NCBI RefSeq assembly: GCF_030265065.1 | Contig: NC_080397.1 | Location: 25,116,501-25,180,500 of the forward strand | Direction of reading: 5' to 3' | DNA from: Corythoichthys intestinalis | Lineage: Eukaryota > Chordata > Actinopteri > Syngnathiformes > Syngnathidae | Length of the DNA: 64,000 nucleotides | In this document: positions 22,212 to 33,589 of the stretch, piece after piece | How positions within the stretch are numbered: the stretch's first letter is position 1 | How the letters are laid out: each line of letters begins with the position of its first letter | Program-made: the position numbers and the translations under genes | Notes under the pieces: model-generated | Seen by the model: only the letters and a program-made list of their open reading frames with translations | Told to the model about the DNA's origin: nothing | The model's database searches: none

Positions 22212-23750
22212 CGGGCCTAAAAAATCCAGTCCGACCCAACCGGCCCGCGGGTATTAAAGCCCGACCCGGCCCGAGCCCGATCAATTAACTTGATTTGCTT
22301 GCCCGAGCCTGGAAAAACCCAAAATTTTAAGTTTCATTTGTTGGCGCGAGCCCGAAACCCCCCCCCCGAAATTTTATGTTTTATTTGTGAGGACTCACGA
22401 GAAGAATGCGTGGTTGCGTTTTGTGTAGGGCTGTCAAACGATTAAAATTTTTAATCGAGTTAATTACAGCTTAAAAATTAATTAATCGTAATCAATCGCA
22501 ATTCAAACCAAATATAAAATATGCCATATTTTTCTGTAAATTATAGTTGGAAAGGAAAGATAAGACACAAGACGGATATATACATTCAAAATACAGTACA
22601 TAAGTACTGTATTAGTTTATTATAACAATAAATCAACAAGATGGCATTAACATTATTAACATTCTCTTAAAGCGATCCATGGATAGAAATACTTGTAGCT
22701 CTTAAAAGATAAATGTTAGTACAAGTTATAGAAATTTTATATTAAAACCCCTCTTAATGTTTTCGTTTTATTAAAATTTGTAAACATTTTCAATCAAAAA
22801 ATAAACTAATAACTCGCCATTGTTGATGTCAATAATTACACCATGCTCATTCATGGTGCTGAAAGCCATAAAATCAGTTGGACAACAAGCGCCAGCAGAT
22901 GGCGCCAAACACCATAAAACAAGTAACAAGCGGACATTACACTCTGCTGTCATTTTAATCTGTTTGAGCGGGGCATGTGCGTTAATTGCGTCAAATATTT
23001 TAACGTGATTAATTTAAAAAATTAATTACCGCCCGTTAACGTGATAATTTTGACATCCCTAGTTTTGTGTGATCACGTTTGTGACGATGCCGGTGCATGT
23101 ATGCATAATAATAACAAATTAAAGCCTGTCTTTTGTAACAAATTCTCCCAGTTAAACAAGATTGTAGGATGGATATTCAATAAACATTTATATCTTTTAT
23201 ATTTGAGCGTCTGTTCTAACAGGCGGATAGTGGATTTGACATTTATTTTAATCTCCTCTCCGAATTGGCAAAAAAAGAATGCAAGTTTTCTCAATGTTTA
23301 AATAGTCTACATATTTTTATGATTATTATAAATGCATTTACACAACGAAATAATGCTGGAAAAGTTTGTTAAATATACATATTTCTCATATGAGACCAAA
23401 GCTCCACATTCGTTTACATTCAGCAAAGCCGACACAGGCTTCTGTATAGCATCTTCAACAATCAATTTAAATCATTTCCATACCCCACTCCTACCACAGT
23501 TGTTTGCTTTTCAATTCCCCTGTCTTTAGTTTGTTTTTTACACCTAGCTGCTCCATATCGAAAAGGAAATACCAGGATGCTCGCGGAGAGTGCCAGGAAG
23601 GAAAGATTGAAAAGAGTTCACGTGCGCAGGCATTCACAGCGGCTTCTCTGTTTTATCCAAATTATTTATTTTATTTAACATCCATACATCGTTTTACTAT
23701 AAACATATGAAAAGTTAGCGAGAGAGAAGTCGCCCCGACCCGACCGCTCC
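22212..23750. repeat. GGGCCTAAAAAATCCAG repeat, copy 2, nest layer 4
   Basis: It begins GGGCCTAAAAAATCCAGTCC and ends near GCCCCGACCCGACCGC. It matches copy 1 (14524-15030) in the interior words AAATAGTCTACATATTTTTA and CAACGAAATAA. It lies inside the layer-3 element and is opened by the hAT element at 22426-23061. Confidence 0.55.
22426..23061. mobile_element. hAT-type miniature element, nest layer 5
   Basis: Perfect 8-bp target duplications GTTTTGTG (22418-22425 and 23062-23069) flank inverted ends TAGGGCTGTCAAACGATTAA and TTTTGACATCCCTA. No coding potential. A piece of its interior (GGATAGAAAxACTTGTAG, TCTTAAAAGA) recurs at about 31125-31210. Confidence 0.85.
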
Positions 23751-24775
23751 AGAGTGTAAGACGCACCCTCTGCCAAACTATGAAAAAAACTGCTACTTAT
23801 AGTCCGAAAAATACGGTACACAGAGCAAAACAAATAAATTATGAATAAAAATCGGAATAGTAATGATATAATAATAGTAATAATAATAATACCTGTAATA
23901 ATACACCAGATTGGGTTCTAATGTGGCGGATGTGGTTTGCGTAGTGTACCTGAATGCACCGCGTGGCTGACTTGACAGCGTTAGAGAGGACATTTTACAC
24001 TCACTTTGTTCAGCTGCAGCGGACAGTAGGCATGTTGTGTTGCATAAGTTCTGAAATAAATGATTCAAATACTGACGAAGCTGGCGATTTTTTTGGCGAT
24101 GTTACCACTATAATGATTGTCAGCTTAACTTATAAAGACTGGCGAATGGGGTCGGAGGAGGACCGTTGAGATCGTAGACTTTCTACGACCATATTGTCGA
24201 GCCAGTTCACGGGCGGCACACCACGCTCATATTTTTCTATAATTTCTATCTTCATTTCAAGCGTCACCTTTTCCTTTTTTCCCGACCTCCACTAACATTC
24301 TTGAAACTCATGTTGATTTCTATCACAAGAAAATCCACCGTGCATCCGTCTTGCGGGAAAACAAAGAAACTGTGGCGCTGTCATAACTCGTCGTATTTCT
24401 AAGCATGTTGTCGGATGTAGAAACAAATGGCGAGTAATATTTTACATCGGGTGTTGAAGAGATCGTGTGTGGAAGCGATCGTATGTTGAGGTACCGCTGT
24501 ATTGTGATATTATTTTGCGATATTAAAACTTGAAGAGTTTTCACCAGAAAACTTGAATCGCTCTGTTTAGGATAGGCCTAACCGATATTGGAAAAAATTA
24601 AATATTGCGATATACTGTATATAGCAAAAGCTCCACACATTTTGCATTGGCTGCACTGGTCCGCCTAACTTTTTTCTTAAAGTGCACCAGCACAAAATGT
24701 AGGCACACACACATTTTTCATTGCATCACCTTTAACGCCGTTCTTTTAATGACTCTCCATAACATTCCTACAATT

Positions 24776-24960
24776 CATTCATTCATTCATCTTCTCAACT
24801 GCTTATCCTCATGATGGTCGCAGGGGTATCCACAATGTTAGTCCATAGATTTCCTAACGGTATTGACGGGTCAGATCGGTCATGCACTGCGCCTCACCTT
24901 CAAGTTGGGGGCCGCCCACATCAAGAGGAGCTATTCACAAACACACAGGCATGCAGCGAT
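24776..24960 (-). repeat. SINE tail fragment
   Basis: On the minus strand this is the 3' half of the tRNA-headed SINE: CATTCATTCATTCAT is the complement of the GAATG tail, followed by CTCAACTGCTTATCCTCATGA. It is 5'-truncated. Confidence 0.6.
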
Positions 24961-25129
24961 CGAATGTCAGATTTCTTTTGAAAAAGTATGAAAGCTGTAC
25001 TGCAGACAAACAGGAAGGATTGTCTCAGGAGTGATTTTTTTCGAGGATTCAAGGTGATTATTTCGTACTATGCATGCATTATGAAACACTGTAAGAAAAA
25101 TTAATGGGAACATTTTTCCGCTACTGCAT

Positions 25130-25500
25130 TGGCTTCATTGTTCGCAATATTTGTGTAAAAAAATGCTAACTGCACATTTTTTTTGCTTTTAACCAAGAAT
25201 CGAGACTGTTTTACGTCCATATCTATAAAGAATATGGGGATTTGAGCATTTATTCACAAGAAAATTTCACCGGAAAAGCTCAGTTTACATAAGGCGGCCG
25301 CTAGTTTCATTTACCAACAGACTAGCATTGTACTTCAACATATAGGCCTATACATAAAATAAATGCTAACTGCACGTTTTTTTTTTTTTTTTGCTTTTAA
25401 CCAAGAATCGAGACTGTTTTACGTCCATATCTACTGTATAAAGAATTCAGGGATTAAGGATTTATTACGAGGAATTTTCGACGAAAAAAGCTCTTTGTCT
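25130..25500 (-). repeat. Two inverted-orientation copies of the ATGGCGGCC-type tandem unit
   Basis: GCTTTTAACCAAGAATCGAG and ACTGTTTTACGTCCATATCTA occur twice (about 25182 and 25393, some 210 bp apart). They are the complement of the core of the 193-bp tandem unit at 35865-36650 (TAGATATxAACGTAAAACAG, TTCTTGGTTAAAAGC). This is a second, older locus of the same repeat. Confidence 0.75.
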
Positions 25501-25772
25501 GTGATTCCACTCGGTCAGCTTTGACGGCCTCGCCAACAACGCAGGCCCCCTATTTATCGGCCCCACGCCCCGTGTCCCGTCAATACATTATGAAGCCTCT
25601 GGTTCGTCATAACTTGAGTATTTTTTTCATTAAATACTTTTTCATTTGCACTTGACTCACTTTTTTTCTACTTTTAATTTTACTTGACTAATATTATTTT
25701 GAAGTAACGCTACTCTTCTTTGAGTAAAATTTTTGACTACTCTACTCACCTTTAGCTGTGATCGGCTCCAGC

Positions 25773-26867
25773 CAGGGGTCGCGTTAACCGAAGATTTTCC
25801 GTCGTTGACCGATTTTTTAAAACGGCGACGGAAAAAACTGAAGTCCATCCGTCATTTTGACCGGTTGCAATTCACACCCCAGACCACAGGGTGGCGAGTG
25901 AGCATATTAATTAGCTATTGTCTCTCTTGATGCATGACGTCGTTGGCCTTACTCTGAAAAATGTCAAGGAAACTGAGTGTCCGAAGTTTCTTCAAAAAGC
26001 CCCAAAACAACGATGGTGTTGATAAAAGAGGTGAAAAAGACAGGGACTGCACAAGCGGGCACGCAATTCAAGTCCATGCGCACCAGGAGGAAAGTGTGAG
26101 ACTACGTTCAGGCCACAGCAGGTGAACTGTTAATTTCATTGTTCCATATGTTACATATGGTAGGCTACCTAACTACTGGGGCCACAGTCAGCTGTTTTTG
26201 TCACTGCGGAGAAAAAGTTACATATTCATCTACTTGATGTGTGATGGCACGGTGTGGATTCTCTGTTAAGCTTGTTCGGACAGAATATCAAATTAAAATG
26301 AATGAAAACTAAACACTATTGAATATGTTGAAGCGGTATGCAATGTTAAGAGTCTTGTTAGCTGTAGGCGCACTATCCTAGACCCCTCACTATCCACTCG
26401 CGGGGGCCTGCGCTTGTCAGTGACGTTCCTTATTCTCGCTATATGATTATACAACTTTAACATTTGTTAATAATACGCTCTGTGTGTAGTATCATCCATC
26501 GCTTTTCCTTTTTAAATGGGCACTTATAACCGAACGCAAGAAGTAACAACGGGAACATTTTTAAACAGGCATTTCACGGGACAGCATTTCGACTCTTCGG
26601 CCAATCATATAGCGAGAGCGAGTGGATAGTGAGGGGACCGCGCGCGGCTCTTAAGTGTCTCTGTCACGTGACAGTCGTAGCCGGTAACGCGCTCGGCCAA
26701 ATGGACACACAAGTACGGAAGGTGAATTATGCCAAACAAAGGGTCACTACAATGTCATTATCATCATTTTAAAAATTTAAGTGACGGGTAAAAATAGATT
26801 ATGACCGGATTTTTATGACCCTGTCAGTCAAAATGACAGACAACGAAAAAGTCTAGCGCAACCTCTG
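25773..26867 (+). mobile_element. hAT-type element with transposase N-terminal remnant
   Basis: Perfect 8-bp duplications GCTCCAGC (25765-25772 and 26868-26875) flank CAGGGGTCGCGTTAACCG and the mirrored TAGCGCAACCTCTG. A short frame at 25962-26125 starts MSRKLSVRSFFKKPQNN, like the N termini of TTF-finger hAT proteins, and then stops. An inverted-repeat insert occupies 26382-26637. Confidence 0.85.
26382..26637. repeat. Inverted repeat inside the hAT element
   Basis: CCCCTCACTATCCACTCGC at 26383-26401 is mirrored by GCGAGTGGATAGTGAGGGG at 26618-26636, and inner CGCTATATGATT (about 26439) by AATCATATAGCG (about 26603). This 255-bp foldback-like segment has no coding capacity. Confidence 0.7.
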
Positions 26868-26879
26868 GCTCCAGCATAC

Positions 26880-27640
26880 CCGAGATCTGAGATCTGAAAT
26901 GTCTCAAAAAGAAGTCCCAATCAGTGGAAGTTTTGTAAGGAAATTTTTGAGAGAAGATGTACAAAAGTCATCTCTGACATCTAATATTTCTCATACCAGA
27001 CTTTGCTTAAGAAATGCTCCATTAACTTTTACCGAGAAGATCTCACATGTTCCCTCGTGTGACCTGCTAACAGCCGGTGCTGAATATTCACGAGGCACAA
27101 TTACCTTGATTGACAACGAAAGGCACCGCTAAACTTTTTGACCCAGCATGACTTTGCACCCACTCGGACGTCGGACATCCTCAGCGGGATTAGGGGCCGC
27201 TACGGGAAGATGGCTGCGAGAAATGGTGAGCTTTCAAGGCCGCCCTTCCCCATCCTACGAAATGCTCGCACACATAAAAGCCTCCTCATGCGGCGACGCT
27301 CTTCTCCTGTGCGCTTCACTGGAGATAAGACGGAATATTCTGCCTGGAGAGGAAAAAAAAGATGCTTTTTTCCAAAAGTGGGGTCAGAGTGTTGGAGAGT
27401 CTTCAAATGGAGATGTTTCCATTATTCAGAAGATTCACGGAGATGCTCGCCCGCGTTCCCTGGCGTAAAGCTACGCATTGGCTTCGGGCCGCCTTTGTCG
27501 GAGTCACCATCACAGTCACTCGGGGGGAATCATCATCATCATCATAATCTTGTTATCAAGCTCTTCCCTTTACCTTGGAAGCTTCGAAAGGCGCTTGCAA
27601 ATAAATTTTATTAGTATTATTTCATCAATAATAATGATAT
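26880..27640. other. Unassigned interval with open frames
   Basis: Two overlapping plus-strand frames (27138-27614 and 27148-27468) are among the longer ones here, and the local GC content is raised, but neither shows a family motif or start context I can defend. A CATCATCATCAT run lies at 27530-27545. I leave it unannotated as coding. Confidence 0.3.
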
Positions 27641-27699
27641 ATTACAGTACTAATCAATAAAACAAGTAGTTGTCCTCCAGTTCAAGTATCATTGTGTTT

Positions 27700-28130
27700 T
27701 CAAGCTTAGCACTAAAACTCAAGGAGAATGCAGCTTAATGAATGGCGCAAAGACTTGTGGATATACCTTCTGAGTTGCAACCATGACTTTACATAGTTGG
27801 TGATTTAATGACCTGCGTGAGGAACTTTGTAAAGTCATGGTTGCTACTCAGAAGGTTTACTCACAAGTAAATGTTGTAAATGGCGTAAGGACTTGTGGGA
27901 ACAATTTATGAGTGGCAATCGTGACTTTACATAGTTGGCGAATCCATGACTTCCATAAGGGTTCTGTTAATAAACACACAAGTCAATGAGCCTGACTATA
28001 TTTGCCTACAAAAGGAAATATAAACTTCTTTGTTAAATCTTGCAAGTGCCAGAATAAATTTAAATCAAATATTCATTTATTTAATATCAAACTAAATGAA
28101 CTGCACCCAGGGCCGCGGGTTGTCTATCCT
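27700..28130. repeat. Degraded hAT-type repeat related to 62334-62800
   Basis: Shared words in the same order include CTTTACATAGTTGGTGA, ATGACCTGCGT, TCAGAAGGTTTA, GGTTCTGTTAATAAACACA-like sequence and ATATTCATTTATTTAATAT. The right edge GGGCCGCGGGTTG aligns with GAGCCACGGGTTG of the other copy. Confidence 0.55.
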
Positions 28131-28520
28131 AGAACTTTGTGTGAGGTTAGTTTCTGATTCATCATTGTTGATAGTATTCATAGCGTTATTTCAGACTTTT
28201 AGGAATCGAGTCCTACACCAGACCAAAACCTTCCCAAAATTTGTCTAGAACTGGTTTGGAGTGTACAACACTCACCCCTGTTTTATACCAGAAACGTTTG
28301 CAGTGCGTCTGAAGTGTGGTTGCATCAACCCAGTAAAACGCTAGCCTGGTACACCAGACTCACCGCAGTTCCACCTATTGAGTCTTGCCACCATTCAGCG
28401 GATAAAAATTTCCAGGGCAGAGCAAACCACAGCAAACAGACAGCGGAGTGGACCAATCAGCGACAGACGGACGTGACGTTAAGTGAAGCGACGAGGGACT
28501 TGCGCTTGGAAGTAAACATA

Positions 28521-29752
28521 CAGTGCCTTGCAAAAGTATTCGGCCCCCTTGAATCTTGCAACCTTTCGCCACATTTCAGGCTTCAAACATAAAGATATGA
28601 AATTTAATTTTTTTGTCAAGAATCAACAACAAGTGGGACACAATCGTGAAGTGGAACAACATTTATTGGATAATTTAAACTTTTTCAACAAATAAAAAAC
28701 TTAAAAGTGGGGCGTGCAATATTATTCGGCCCTTTACTTTCAGTGCAGCAAACTCACTCCAGAAGTTCAGTGAGGATCTCTGAATGATCCAATGTTGTCC
28801 TAAATGACCGATGATGATAAATAGAATCCACCTGTGTGTAATCAAGTCTCCGTATAAATGCACCTGCTCTGTGATAGTCTCAGGGTTCTGTTTAAAGTGC
28901 AGAGAGCATTATGAAAACCAAGGAACACACCAGGCAGGTCCGAGATACTGTTGTGGAGATCTACAGCTGAGGTGGGAGAGTCTTTCCATAGGACAACAAT
29001 CAGTCGTACACTGCAGAAATCTGGGCTTTATGGAAGAGTGGCAAGAAGAAAGCCATTTCTCAAAGACATCCATAAAAAGTCTTGTTTAAAGTTTGCCACA
29101 AGCCACCTGGGAGACACACCAAACATGTGGAAGAAGGTGCTCTGGTCAGATGAAACCAAAATTGAACTTTTTGGCCACAATGCAAAACGATATGTTTGGC
29201 GTAAAAGCAACACAGCTCATCACCCTGAACACACCATCCCCACTGTCAAACATGGTGGTGGCAGCATCATGGTTTGGGCCTGCTTTTCTTCAGCAGGGAC
29301 AGGGAAGATGGTTAAAATTGACGGGAAGATGGATGCAGCCAAATACAGGAACATTCTGGAAGAAAACCTGTTGGTATCTGCACAAGACCTGAGACTGGGA
29401 CGGAGATTTATCTTCCAATAGGACAATGATCCAAAACATAAAGCCAAATCTGCAATGGAATGGTTCAAAAATAAACGTATCCAGGTGTTAGAATGGCCAA
29501 GTCAAAGTCCAGACCTGAATCCAATCGAGAATCTGCGGAAAGAGCTGAAGACTGCTGTTCACAAACACTCTCCATCCAACCTCACTAAGCTCGAGCTGTT
29601 TTGCAAGGAAGAATGGGCAAGAATGTCAGTCTCTCGATGTGCAAAACTGATAGAAACATACCCCAAGCGACTTGCAGCTGTAATTGGAGCAAAAGGTGGC
29701 GCTACAAAGTATTAACGCAAGGGGGCCGAATAATATTGCACGCCCCACTTTA
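28521..29752 (+). mobile_element. Tc1 element, right end truncated
   Basis: The left end CAGTGCCTTGCAAAAGTATT follows a TA (28519-28520). Sequence matches the fuller copy at 45886-47515 nearly base for base until CACGCCCCACTTT at about 29752, where the right inverted repeat is lost and the host repeat resumes (ACGAGGAAAACGG). Confidence 0.9.
28911..29715 (+). pseudogene. Tc1 transposase pseudogene with internal deletion
   Basis: It starts MKTKEHTRQVRDTVVE at 28911 and then lacks about 214 bp relative to 46277-47295, removing most of the DNA-binding domain; the junction is GTGGAGATCTACAGC, a short GAG-type overlap. The catalytic part reads [12 protein letters not shown], then IFQ followed by a TAG stop at 29419-29421 where the other copy has Q, then DNDPKH and [10 protein letters not shown]. 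The C terminus GAKGGATKY is kept. Confidence 0.9.
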
Positions 29753-30089
29753 CGAGGAAAACGGAGTTTATTCAACATGGCTAGCGCGAGACAGACTATT
29801 TTCATTTACTTGTGTCGATGTGTTTTTGGAAATTTAAAACCGATATTACCGTGGATTGGAACATATTCTCGGCTCTCCTGTTAGTTGTTGTGGAGACGAC
29901 GTCCGACGCGTAAGAGTGACGTTGCTCGTTATGAACACGTCACGCAAATAAACGAATCTGATTGGACGGTTGATTGTGTTCTTGCTCGAGAGGCCGTTAA
30001 TGGGCTGGGTCCCAGACTATTCTCACAGTGTTTGAAAAATACAGGGAGAACCGTCTGGCCGTGCCAGGCAAGTAAAACGCGGCAGTTAA

Positions 30090-31850
30090 GGTCAAGCAGT
30101 GAGTGCACACCAGTTGTAGAGCAACTGCATTTCAGAGGCGTCCAAAAATCTATTTTTCAATCCCGCATTGTTAATCGAAAAATCAAAATCCACAGGAAAA
30201 CCAGAGCAAATTCTGAGCAATTCTGAAAGGAAAATAGCTGTTGTTCTACTGTTTTTTCCCCCTTTTAATTTCAGCTTGTTCTCTTTTAATTCCTGCTACT
30301 CTCGGACTCTTGTGCGATCTTCCAATCCTCGTGTGAACCGAGCAGCTCCTTGGACCTTCTGTCCGTAAAACGCAACCCGTGTGAGAGGGTGGTGGGTGTC
30401 TGCAGTGCGCTGGCGTAGATGCATTGCCGATGCCCTGCAAATTTTCTGGGATTAAACAGGGGTCAGATTTAGAACCTCTGTTCTTTTACTTTCTCTGGAA
30501 CAAAGTCTCTCCAACCACATAATGTAGAATGAAGTTATGTGTGTAGTTACACTGTGAAGCTCTAGAAACTTGATGTCAGAAGCTAAAGAATTTTTGTGTA
30601 ATTTCTACTTTGATTTAATTCTCAGCATCTGCTGTTAAGCATAAGGAAAATCCTGTCCACTGCATTTTGTTGTAGTCCTGAGCAGAACAGTTGCTGTCAG
30701 TCAGTGTGTGTGCGTGTTGTTACTGTGTGTATATCCTAGTTAAGCTTCAAGTGGAGTAGAACAAATCTGAGTCGACAAAGCTGCTCGTCTACAACAAGAT
30801 GAACAAACGTTCTTTGGGAGTTTTTCTCTGCCTCATTGAGCCAAACATGACGTGTTCTTGTCTGACAAGCTTGTAAATCATCAGTCAACACGTGTGTTCA
30901 CAGTTTAATAATCTTCTCAACTTCTTGGGTCATCACTGACAACTTTTCAGATCTAGTCCCCAAATAATGTATTTGCGGTTTTGTGATGTCCACTTTAGAA
31001 CCCATAAACTCACAGTCACCAGCTTGTTAACCCGATAAAAGTGCCACATTGGAAGCGCAACAGACTAACTTGTAGAACATGACTTTATCATCTACATTTG
31101 ATCATCGACAGAACCTTAAAGGGATCCACGGATAGAAAGACTTGTAGTTCTTAAAAGACACACGTTATTATGAGTTAAAATAATTTGATATTGAAACCGC
31201 TCTTGATGTTTTCATTTTAATACAATTTGTAAAATTAGTTTAACTAGTCACATGGTTACGCTGCCGGGCTTCCAGAGTATGACTGAAGCGACATAAACAT
31301 GTAATCTGTTCAACCCTTTCAATTTGAACCGGATACGAACATTAATGAGAATGACAATACTGTCAATATTTCACAAAACGAGCAGCAAAGCAAAATGAAA
31401 AGGAAAGACGGGATGAGACGAGACGAGAGTAGGGAAAAAAAACGTTGTTCGGTCAAAATGTGCTCCACCGGCAAAACATCTACAAGAAGCGAATTTGACA
31501 CCCAAAGTACTGAGTATTTTGTTTAGATGCATACAGATAGAACATACTAAAGATGCCTTAAGAAAATACTTGAACGCAGTAAAATCAAATAAGGGTGGTT
31601 TAAATATGCTACAGTACATGACTAATGTGGTCAACAGATCAACAATCTGCTTTAAAGCTACCATAAGAAAACACAATGCTTAAAAGTATAAGCGGGAAAG
31701 ACATGCGAAAAGTATTTTGAGGCAAAGAAAAGGTAATAAAAGACTCAATAAAAACATAAATAGTAAGTTCTCACGGCTTTTATATGTCGGGTTGAGGACG
31801 AATGCAAATTTGACGTCACCTGGGTCAGCATCTTATAATACAGCATAGCT
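30090..31850. other. Unassigned interval
   Basis: No exon, repeat border or RNA gene could be supported. About 31125-31210 resembles the interior of the hAT element at 22426-23061 (GGATAGAAAGACTTGTAG, TCTTAAAAGACACACG), so at least part is old repeat. The rest is AT-rich and unrecognised. Confidence 0.35.
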
Positions 31851-31923
31851 TTATAGCATGCAGATGGACTGCAAAGCATCTCATTATACAGCATTGCTTT
31901 ATAGCATGCAGCTGGATTGCGGA
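31838..31923. repeat. Short imperfect direct duplication
   Basis: ACAGCATAGCTTTATAGCATGCAGATGGA is followed about 48 bp later by ACAGCATTGCTTTATAGCATGCAGCTGGA, two units with few differences. Not a coding or CRISPR-like array. Confidence 0.6.
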
Positions 31924-32830
31924 TTGAGTTTATTTTGTGGATTAATTTGTTTTATTTTTCGCGTCACGCCAGCCAAATGTGCTGCAGGGTGCTGTTGCTG
32001 CACCAGGGAGAGGCGTGTGAGACCCTTTGGGTTTCAAAAAGTTCCCGTTGACCCCGAGATGGCCAAAACAAGTCCGACAACTGTGGGACCATCGGCTTAC
32101 GGGGAAGTGAGTAAATCATGTTTTGTATCATGTCCAATACTGGGATCATGGCACACATTTTAATACAGAGGTGGCTTGCATTTTGTGGCCGACATTGCGG
32201 ACGTCTCGCCGCGTAGAAGGAATTGGAATAATCCGGTAGTGTTCGTCTAGTGACAGTGACAATCTCCGTAGGTCAAAACAAGTACTTAATATTATAGATT
32301 AGAAATTAATGGCAATATTTTATGTTTTTCTAATAACGTATTTTAGTGAAAGAGAACAATTGTGGCTTATTAGAGCCTTTAAATCTTTAAGTTCGAGGTT
32401 GACTGACTGGAGCTCACTGCAGAAAGAATCTCAGAAAAAACCCAGAGGTGGGTAGGAATGGGTTACATTTCGTGTTATGTTTACTTGAGTAACTTTTTGA
32501 GAAAAATGTACTTCAAAGATTAGTTTTACAACATGATATTTTTTACTTTTACTTGATTAGATTTGTGAAGAAGAAATACACCGTACTATTACTCCGCTAC
32601 TTTGGGCTATACTACAGTCGTTGCATTTTTCCTCTTTATTCTACATACCTGTATTAAATTTGAATTTATGTTCGTCAGAGATGCCCACAGTGGCTGTACC
32701 AGTTTCACCAATGAGACGTCGCAACTATAATCGCAACTCCATTCTGCCGATCAGATGTAACAACACAGTCACATGACCAGACACAAGCTTGAAGTTGCAA
32801 ATCCTATGATTATGCTGGCCTGTTCAATTT
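31924..32830. other. Unassigned interval with a hAT-target relative
   Basis: A frame at 31858-32163 shows no motif I recognise. At 32676-32735 lies the uninterrupted relative of the segment into which the 19852 hAT end is inserted (GATGCCxACAGTGGCTGTACC, GAGACGTCGCAAC). Otherwise nothing supported. Confidence 0.35.
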
Positions 32831-32832
32831 CA

Positions 32833-33234
32833 TAACGTCTTTAAAGCGCCATAAAAAATAAACTATTTCACATAAACTCTCGAAAGCGGCGATTTTAACC
32901 TCTCAGTTTTTATTTGAAACCAATAGACCACGGAAACCCAAATATATGATTGTTTTGAAATTATGGTATTAAATATGGTTTTTAAGGGCACTCATGCTCT
33001 TTGGACAGGGTGATGTTTCATATCTGTAGATTTTTCTAGTCAGAATTAGATGATTTTTGTGTTTTTTGGCCTAATATGGTCATGACGTTGTGCTCACCAT
33101 TGAGGGAACTGAGAGAAAATTATGTTGCATATTTTCCGTGATCTATTGGTGTCAAATAAAGATTACTTCAATGTTAACGGCAGTACTCAATGTGAAATAG
33201 TTATTTTTACGGTGCTTTAAAGACGCCACATCTC
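32833..33234. repeat. Large imperfect palindrome
   Basis: The left arm GTCTTTAAAGCGCCATAAAA with AACTATTTCACAT is mirrored by ATGTGAAATAGTTATTTTTA and GGTGCTTTAAAGAC at the right. Further in, TTATTTGAAACCAATAGACC pairs with a complement-matching GATCTATTGGTGTCAAATAA. Arms run about 110 bp around a 180-bp centre, with no coding capacity, as in a foldback or miniature TIR element. Confidence 0.8.
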
Positions 33235-33589
33235 CAACACTACAACCTTCAGTATGGCTAGAATAGATCCTCGCTGGACCACGCGTCCAAAAGGCAGCAC
33301 ACAGGTTTTAAAGACTTGTGTTTGTTTGTGTTTCTCTCTATATATCCTTTTTTTTAGATGATGGACAGTGCATCAATGCAGTTGTGACACTGGTGAATGT
33401 TGTGTGGCTGGAGTGTTGAATGTGTGTGCGTGTGAGCGTAGGGGTAAAGGAGTAAAAGTAAGGTCTCATGAATATTACACACTCTTGTCTGCACAAGACA
33501 CTGAAATCTCAGCCTGCTCCCACCTCTGAATTATTCACTACCTGAAACATCTTCTTCTTCTTCTTGTTCTGCCTTTTTTCTTCCCATAC

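Larger units (their letters stand above)
20386..23816. mobile_element. TIR element (CTGTATTT...GGACTATAAG ends), nest layer 3
   Basis: Left end CTGTATTTGTGGGACTATAA and right end CTTATAGTCCGAAAAATACGG are inverted repeats between TA dinucleotides (20384-20385 and 23817-23818). Its body is opened by the Tc1 at 20469-22069 and continues at 22072 with AAGTCGCACCGGAGTATAAC. Confidence 0.7.
20203..24499. mobile_element. TIR element (CAGTGGTACC ends), nest layer 2
   Basis: Left end CAGTGGTACCTCTACATACG and right end CGTATGTTGAGGTACCGCTG are inverted repeats between TA duplications (20201-20202 and 24500-24501). An uninterrupted-looking relative lies at 56339-57358. No transposase of its own is seen. 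Confidence 0.7.
20149..24580. repeat. Host repeat of the five-layer nest
   Basis: The GGCCTGAACGACATTGGG...GGAAGTTTGCAATA sequence stops at 20202 and resumes at 24500 as TTGTGATATTATTTTGCGAT..., as expected when one repeat has been opened by an insertion. The related GGCCTAACCGATATTGGAAAAA occurs at about 24572, and another relative lies at about 49186-49370. Confidence 0.6.
28342..30070. mobile_element. TIR element with 10-bp target duplication, carrying a Tc1
   Basis: Perfect 10-bp direct repeats AGTAAAACGC (28332-28341 and 30071-30080) flank ends TAGCCTGGTACACCAGAC and GTCTGGCCGTGCCAGGCA, which are imperfect inverted repeats. A 9-10-bp duplication points to a Mutator-like (MULE) enzyme. 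Without the Tc1 the element is about 0.5 kb and non-coding. Confidence 0.7.

Noticed and set aside
27138-27614. 158-residue plus-strand frame as a host gene
   Set aside because: No recognised motif, overlapping equally open frames, and no splice or start context I could defend; left as unassigned.
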